A DNA stretch of 56,472 nt from Anaerolineae bacterium (GTDB taxonomy: Bacteria; Chloroflexota; Anaerolineae; Aggregatilineales; J027): NCBI GenBank assembly GCA_021463865.1, contig JAJTXY010000025.1, positions 1 to 56,472 of the forward strand, written 5' to 3'. Each line of letters begins with the position of its first letter. Position 1 is the first letter of the stretch. Position numbers and translations under genes: made by a program. The notes under the pieces are model-generated. The model was not told the origin of the DNA. It saw only the letters and a list, made by a program, of their open reading frames with translations, and searched no databases. Positions 52,138 through 56,472 of the stretch are shown one piece after another.

Positions 52138-53424
52138 TCACCTAAAACGATACCGCAGGATTGCCAAACTGCCCATTAGGATAGCAAAGCCGATAAGTAG
52201 AGCGCTTTGCCATGTTTTATTGATCGTCGGTGAAAGGGGAATGTCCCAATCAAAGGCGACATCGGTGAGATAAGTGAGGTCACTCCCATTGGGGCGCATC
52301 TGGTAGAGTTGAGTTTGTTCCCGATAGCCTGTCCCGAAAAAAATCCACTCCCCGTCGGATGACCATGTAACTCGGTGAATAGGGGTGCTGCTCTGGTAAA
52401 GGATTTTCCGATCACCGCCATCCAGATTTATGCGGTAGATAGTGTTTTGGCCCTGATTGAAGTTGACAAAAACGAGGGATTGCCGACGACCTGACCATGC
52501 CAATCTGCCATATTGACCGGGTAGTGCAAGGATGGGCAAGGGCATGACAACAGCGGTATCCGGCGAAACGTTGTGAAGCGCGACAGTCTGACCATCGGTA
52601 TTCAAAAAACTGATGGATTCCCCTGTCCAGATGACGTCTAAAAAGGGTCGGGAACTAGAGAAGAGCAGTTGGGCTTGTTGTTCGCCAACAGTCAAAAGAT
52701 GCAGTTTGTAGGTTTGTATGGTGGAACGTGTGTGGCTGATAAAGGCGATTCGCTGTCCATTCGGCGACCATACCAGATAATCTATAAAATCTTCGCTGTT
52801 GAGCAGGACTTGGGTTTCCATTACCCCACCCTCGCCATTGGGAATGGCTTGCCCAATTGAGATGAGAGGGTCATCGTCCATTCCAGTGCGATAGGCAATC
52901 TGATCATTTTCAGGCGACCATGCGGCATATAAGGTAAAGGTGGCATCGTGGCGCAAGGTTTCGCTATAGCCATCCTGAATCCGCACCACATAGCTATCCC
53001 ACCAGCCACGTGTGATATACCGCGAATAGAGCCATTGACTGTTGGCTGACCAGCTAATCACGCGTGTTCCCGTAGCAGGTGACGACAACCCGACCTTTTG
53101 TAAATCGCTACCGTTGGGTCGCATCACATACATGGCATTGAGGGCGTGTCCGCCGGGGCGCGTAGTCTCTCGATCCGAGACAAAAGCGATCCATTTGCCA
53201 TCCGGCGACCATGTGGGTTGGGTGTCGTGGGCGGGATGGTGAGTCAGATTGGCATCGTAATCCGTGCCGGGGATGCGTAGATGAATGTCGCTACTACCGT
53301 CCCAAAAATCCGAATGGGCGACCAGACGTGCTTCGGAAGGATGTTTCCGGGCAAAAACCAACGCGGCACTCATCAATAAAAGAATGCTGCTGCCAATTAC
53401 CAAAAATGACCGTGCCACAATCAT
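52138..53424 (-). CDS. Exported TolB/WD40-like beta-propeller protein
   Basis: The 428-aa protein has an N-terminal signal anchor (SFLVIGSSILLLMSAALVFA), several PD40 repeats (PTWSPDGKWIAFVSDRET, VWSPNGQRIAFISHT, VTWSSDGEWIFFGTG) and a C-terminal helix (WQSALLIGFAILMGSLAIL) with a basic tail. It resembles the propeller at 1339-2346 in layout. It may be an extracytoplasmic binding or sensor protein; the partner is unknown. Confidence 0.78.
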   Translation of the reverse strand: MIVARSFLVIGSSILLLMSAALVFARKHPSEARLVAHSDFWDGSSDIHLRIPGTDYDANLTHHPAHDTQPTWSPDGKWIAFVSDRETTRPGGHALNAMYVMRPNGSDLQKVGLSSPATGTRVISWSANSQWLYSRYITRGWWDSYVVRIQDGYSETLRHDATFTLYAAWSPENDQIAYRTGMDDDPLISIGQAIPNGEGGVMETQVLLNSEDFIDYLVWSPNGQRIAFISHTRSTIQTYKLHLLTVGEQQAQLLFSSSRPFLDVIWTGESISFLNTDGQTVALHNVSPDTAVVMPLPILALPGQYGRLAWSGRRQSLVFVNFNQGQNTIYRINLDGGDRKILYQSSTPIHRVTWSSDGEWIFFGTGYREQTQLYQMRPNGSDLTYLTDVAFDWDIPLSPTINKTWQSALLIGFAILMGSLAILRYRFR

Positions 53425-53470
53425 GATAGATCTACTTTGCTAACACATCATTTTTATTGAACAGTATAAA

Positions 53471-53498
53471 CAAAAAACAGGCGGTACACACCACCTGT
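53471..53498 (-). terminator. Intrinsic terminator of the giant propeller gene
   Basis: On the minus strand ACAGGTGGT and ACCGCCTGT pair (one G-T wobble-type mismatch) around a 4-nt loop, followed by TTTTTTG. It lies about 50 nt after the stop codon of the large gene. Confidence 0.8.
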
Positions 53499-53513
53499 CT
53501 TATTGTTGATTGG

Positions 53514-53542
53514 AGAGGGCAGGGTTTTGAGTCCTGCCCTCT
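53514..53542 (-). repeat. Strong inverted repeat after the giant propeller gene
   Basis: AGAGGGCAGG and CCTGCCCTCT form a perfect 10-bp stem with a 9-nt loop only 5 nt past the stop codon. No T run follows; it probably protects the 3' end or aids the terminator downstream. Confidence 0.6.
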
Positions 53543-53547
53543 GCCAA

Positions 53548-56472
53548 TTACCGCGTAGGTAGATAGTTCTCGCGGCTGGCGTTTTCCTCGTTCGGGGTAT
53601 TTTCCGGATAGAGGTTATCGCCTGTGCCAAAGGTTAGTTGATTGGTGTTGAGGGCTACATCCACCGAACCAGCCGTGATCGGTAGGGCGGGTGTAACAAA
53701 GATGTCTGGCGCACCTAACACATTGGAGGTAAAGACGACGTTGGGTGCATCGCAGGCCCATGTGGGGGCATAATCCGCGACACCGTTCTCGGTGACTTTA
53801 CGGGTTTCGCTTGTGTTGAATTCGTAGACATAGATGTCCATGTCGCCATCAACATCCGATTGATAGGCAAGGAGTTCATCATCGTTGTACCACGTCGCAT
53901 TGCTGGCATTACCAGCGTCGTCCGAGATGGCGGTCACGTTCGCGCCGCTCTTGTCCATCACAAATAAGACACTGTTACCCTGACGATCTGAACGGAAGGC
54001 GATATAGTCACCTGCGTTTGAATATACCGGATCATAGTCGTTGCCAGAGCCGTCGCTGAGGAGCGTGATTTCGTAGGTGCTCATATTGAGCGAGTAGAGT
54101 TGCCATTTGCCACTGCGGTCACTTTGGAACACGATAGAACCAGAAGCAGGTGACCAGAAGGGATTGATGTCGCTGCCCTCATCCACCGTCAGACGCATGA
54201 CCTGACCTGTTGCCAAATCAAGGGAGTACAATTCCCAATTGCCGTCACGGTTGGATTCAAACACGAGGCTTTCGCCATTGGGTGCCCAAACAGGGTCAGT
54301 ATCTACACCTTCATTATAGGTGGCACGTTGGACAAACGAGCCGTCCACCGAGGCAATATAGAGTTCCCAATTGCCATCACGGTTGCTAACAAAGGCCACA
54401 TAATCGCCATTGGGAGAACGGGTGGGGGCGACATCATGGATGCCTTCCCCAATACCGCGTGACAAATTGGCCTCTGCTATTGGGCTGAGTCCATCCAAAT
54501 CGAGCCGGAAGATTTCCCAATCGCTGGTTTGATTGGTGTGATAGAGCAGAGAATCTACACAGGCCAGTGCCGAGCAGCCATTCACCTTCATGGCTTCGAC
54601 ACCCTCGCCGGTTTCATCGGTTGGGTCAATCGGGGTCACGGCCAGTTCAGGATGTAGGTAGTCAGTCTGGATACCCGGAATACCTTCCATGCTGGCGGCG
54701 GGTACTTTACCTTCGCGGCTGGCATTTTCCTCCGCCGGGAAGCTCTGGGGGTACACGTCATCGGCAGGTTCGTCGGTCAATTGGAGCGCTACCTCTTCAA
54801 CCTTGATAGCAGGCGCGTCAATTGGCAGGGCATTGGTTTCGAAGATGTCCGGGTTGCCCATGACATCGGAAGTGAAGAGCAACTCATTAGTGCCGCAGAC
54901 CCACGTTGGGGCATAGTCGGCAATCGCGTTGTCAGTGATTTGGCGGGTGGTGCCGCTGCCAAAATCATAGACGTAGACATCAAGGTCGCCATCGAGATTC
55001 GATTGATAGGCGATGAGCGTATCGTCAGTTGACCAAGTGTGATTGGTCGCGTCACCTGCCACGTCAGAAATCGCTACTGGCGTGCCACCAGTGGCATTCA
55101 TCACAAAGATGATCGCGTTGGCGCTGCCTTCGCGGGTTGACCGGAAGGCGATACGGTCACCCTTCGCCGAGTAAGCTGGGTCAACGTCTTCACCCTGTCC
55201 ATCGCTCAGGAGGGTGCTTTCCATCGTGGCGAGATTCAGTTCATAGACCTGCCACTTGCCACTGCGATCACTTTGGAAGACCAGTTTAGAGCCATCGGGT
55301 GACCAGAACGGATTGATGTCGGTGGCGGTATCATCGGTTAAGCGCATTTCCACGCCTGTCGAAAGGTCGAGTAGATACAGTTCCCAGTTGCCGTCGCGGG
55401 TGGTCTCAAATACCAATGTATTGTTTGGCCCCCATGCAGGGTCGGTATCAATCGCAACGGAGTTAAATGTCACACGGTGCAGTTCGGAACCATCGGTGCG
55501 GCTGACATAGAGTTCCCAGTTACCATCGCGGTTGCTGGCAAAGGCAATCCATTCGCCATTGGGTGAACGGCTTGGGGCGACATCGTCCACGCCTTGCCCT
55601 TCACCACGTGACAGGTTCGGGTTCGCGTCGGGTTGACCGGGATAGTCACCGAGGCGGAAGATTTCCCAATCACCTGTACGGTCGGTGTGATAGACTTGGA
55701 AGGTTACGCACTGATAACCGCAACCGGGGACGGGTCGCCAAGGCGCCGATGGGCTGACATCATCATAGACGGTGCCCGTTGTGCCATTGACCACTGGGAA
55801 TTTAATGGTGGGTACAAGGCTGGTTGGGCTGTTTGGATTTGGCGTAGCCGGGGGCAGATCATCGGTTTCATAGCAGGTGAAGGGTACATCAAAGCTGCCG
55901 ATGTCGCCTGTACTGACGAAACGATAGTTGGTATTCGGTATCGTCGGTGAGACCAATACCATCAGCGGCGCGGCTCCACGTGCGAGTTGGAATGTGCCAG
56001 TCCGAACGATATTGTTTGAGCTATCGCGGATTTCGTAGGTCTGTGGCGCGATCATTGGGCCATCGCTGTTGCTGATGGTGAACGAAACGGTCATCGAGTT
56101 GCAGGCACCAAAGACACTCACGTTTGGCGGATATTCACACGTTGCGGAAGCCGTGATCGCGGTTGAACTGGTCGTGAACGTCACCGGGCCGGACATATTG
56201 TTGACACTGAAGACGGCTGAACCGTTCGAGGTCAGTTGGAAGGGTTGGCTCAGAACGACCACTCCATTCCGGTCACGGATAGTCGCTGTGTCAGGATCAG
56301 GCATGGGGCCACCGTTGTTGGTGATGGTGAAGGAGGCCACACGGTCAGGTGAGCAAATCCCAATCGCAGAGACGTCGGGTGGGTAGTTGCAGGTGGTGTT
56401 GGCGGTGACACCGGACGTGCCAGTGGTCATCGTGACTGGGCCGGAAAGGTTATTGACGGTAAAGGTCTGGGT
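53548..56472 (-). CDS. Very large exported protein: Ig-like repeats plus two tandem TolB/WD40 propellers (5' end beyond the window)
   Basis: The frame is open to the window edge, so the N-terminus is missing; an internal ATG at 56430 is not the start. The visible 974 residues begin with repeats of about 75 residues containing SVNNMSGPVTFTTS, CEYPPNVSVFGAC and FTISNSDGPM, likely Ig-like or adhesion domains with paired cysteines. A propeller module of about 375 residues follows, present twice. Module 1 starts at YHTDRTGDWEIFRL and module 2 at YHTNQTSDWEIFRL. Both contain RSPNGxxxAFxSNRDGNWELY and end in EENASRE. The protein is probably a cell-surface or sheath protein. Confidence 0.82.
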   Translation of the reverse strand, partial: TQTFTVNNLSGPVTMTTGTSGVTANTTCNYPPDVSAIGICSPDRVASFTITNNGGPMPDPDTATIRDRNGVVVLSQPFQLTSNGSAVFSVNNMSGPVTFTTSSTAITASATCEYPPNVSVFGACNSMTVSFTISNSDGPMIAPQTYEIRDSSNNIVRTGTFQLARGAAPLMVLVSPTIPNTNYRFVSTGDIGSFDVPFTCYETDDLPPATPNPNSPTSLVPTIKFPVVNGTTGTVYDDVSPSAPWRPVPGCGYQCVTFQVYHTDRTGDWEIFRLGDYPGQPDANPNLSRGEGQGVDDVAPSRSPNGEWIAFASNRDGNWELYVSRTDGSELHRVTFNSVAIDTDPAWGPNNTLVFETTRDGNWELYLLDLSTGVEMRLTDDTATDINPFWSPDGSKLVFQSDRSGKWQVYELNLATMESTLLSDGQGEDVDPAYSAKGDRIAFRSTREGSANAIIFVMNATGGTPVAISDVAGDATNHTWSTDDTLIAYQSNLDGDLDVYVYDFGSGTTRQITDNAIADYAPTWVCGTNELLFTSDVMGNPDIFETNALPIDAPAIKVEEVALQLTDEPADDVYPQSFPAEENASREGKVPAASMEGIPGIQTDYLHPELAVTPIDPTDETGEGVEAMKVNGCSALACVDSLLYHTNQTSDWEIFRLDLDGLSPIAEANLSRGIGEGIHDVAPTRSPNGDYVAFVSNRDGNWELYIASVDGSFVQRATYNEGVDTDPVWAPNGESLVFESNRDGNWELYSLDLATGQVMRLTVDEGSDINPFWSPASGSIVFQSDRSGKWQLYSLNMSTYEITLLSDGSGNDYDPVYSNAGDYIAFRSDRQGNSVLFVMDKSGANVTAISDDAGNASNATWYNDDELLAYQSDVDGDMDIYVYEFNTSETRKVTENGVADYAPTWACDAPNVVFTSNVLGAPDIFVTPALPITAGSVDVALNTNQLTFGTGDNLYPENTPNEENASRENYLPTR

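Noticed and set aside
1-56472. CRISPR arrays, tRNA or rRNA genes, prophage or integrase genes
   Set aside because: No regular spaced repeats, cloverleaf or rRNA-like sequence, and no phage or integrase proteins were found; only the short transposase-like end at the left edge suggests mobile DNA.

Overview
The window looks like a piece of a chromosome or metagenome contig from an uncultured Chloroflexota-like bacterium (Anaerolineae type). This is an inference from gene content: a T-box ahead of serS, many exported TolB/WD40-like propellers, multiheme cytochromes beside a group 3b-type [NiFe] hydrogenase, and ROK-regulated sugar ABC transporters. No rRNA, tRNA, CRISPR array or complete insertion sequence was seen. 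Most genes lie on the minus strand.

Region 1 (1-3.4 kb, plus strand) holds the last codons of a probable transposase, a KAS III-like synthase and two exported propeller-type proteins. Region 2 (3.4-5.8 kb, minus) is a T-box-controlled operon: promoter, T-box leader with intrinsic terminator, a 53-aa membrane protein, serS and a TPR protein. Region 3 (5.9-10 kb, minus) is an electron-transfer operon with two nine-heme cytochromes c and a cytochrome b561-cytochrome c fusion. ppdK follows alone on the plus strand (10.3-13.1 kb).

Region 4 (14.7-27 kb, minus) is a co-oriented run of sensor kinase, response regulator, 17-heme cytochrome, Tat-type four-cluster ferredoxin, NrfD quinone protein, HydB, a cyclic-nucleotide-binding protein without HTH, HydG, HydD, HydA and a maturation protease. 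It joins a soluble NAD(P)-linked hydrogenase to a membrane quinone and multiheme module, and the kinase/regulator pair may control it. The 17-heme protein's N-terminal half is a paralogue of the nine-heme protein in region 3, so the two operons probably serve one respiratory network. A TSP3-repeat protein (13.2-14.6 kb) sits between two near-identical 36-bp repeats that match the 3' end of the protease gene. A 54-aa membrane protein is divergent from the sensor kinase.

Region 5 (27.4-51.5 kb, minus) is a long catabolic and uptake region. In transcription order it holds a ROK regulator with promoter and palindrome, a sugar-binding protein, two permeases, two different ABC ATPases, three sugar-phosphate-isomerase-like proteins in total, an unknown membrane protein, a Gfo/Idh/MocA dehydrogenase, two Tm-1-like (UPF0261) proteins around a PEP-hydrolase-family TIM barrel, a creatininase-family hydrolase, a GlcD-like flavoprotein, a VOC protein, a second ROK regulator, a cyclase-family hydrolase, and a molybdenum hydroxylase whose large subunit is split in two as in nicotinate dehydrogenase. 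I infer import and oxidative breakdown of an unidentified sugar acid, polyol or N-containing compound. The Tm-1/PEP-hydrolase/creatininase core is the best candidate for an undescribed pathway.

Region 6 (51.7 kb to the end, minus) has a cupin, a TolB-like protein and a very large exported propeller protein, cut by the window edge, with two tandem copies of a roughly 375-residue module.
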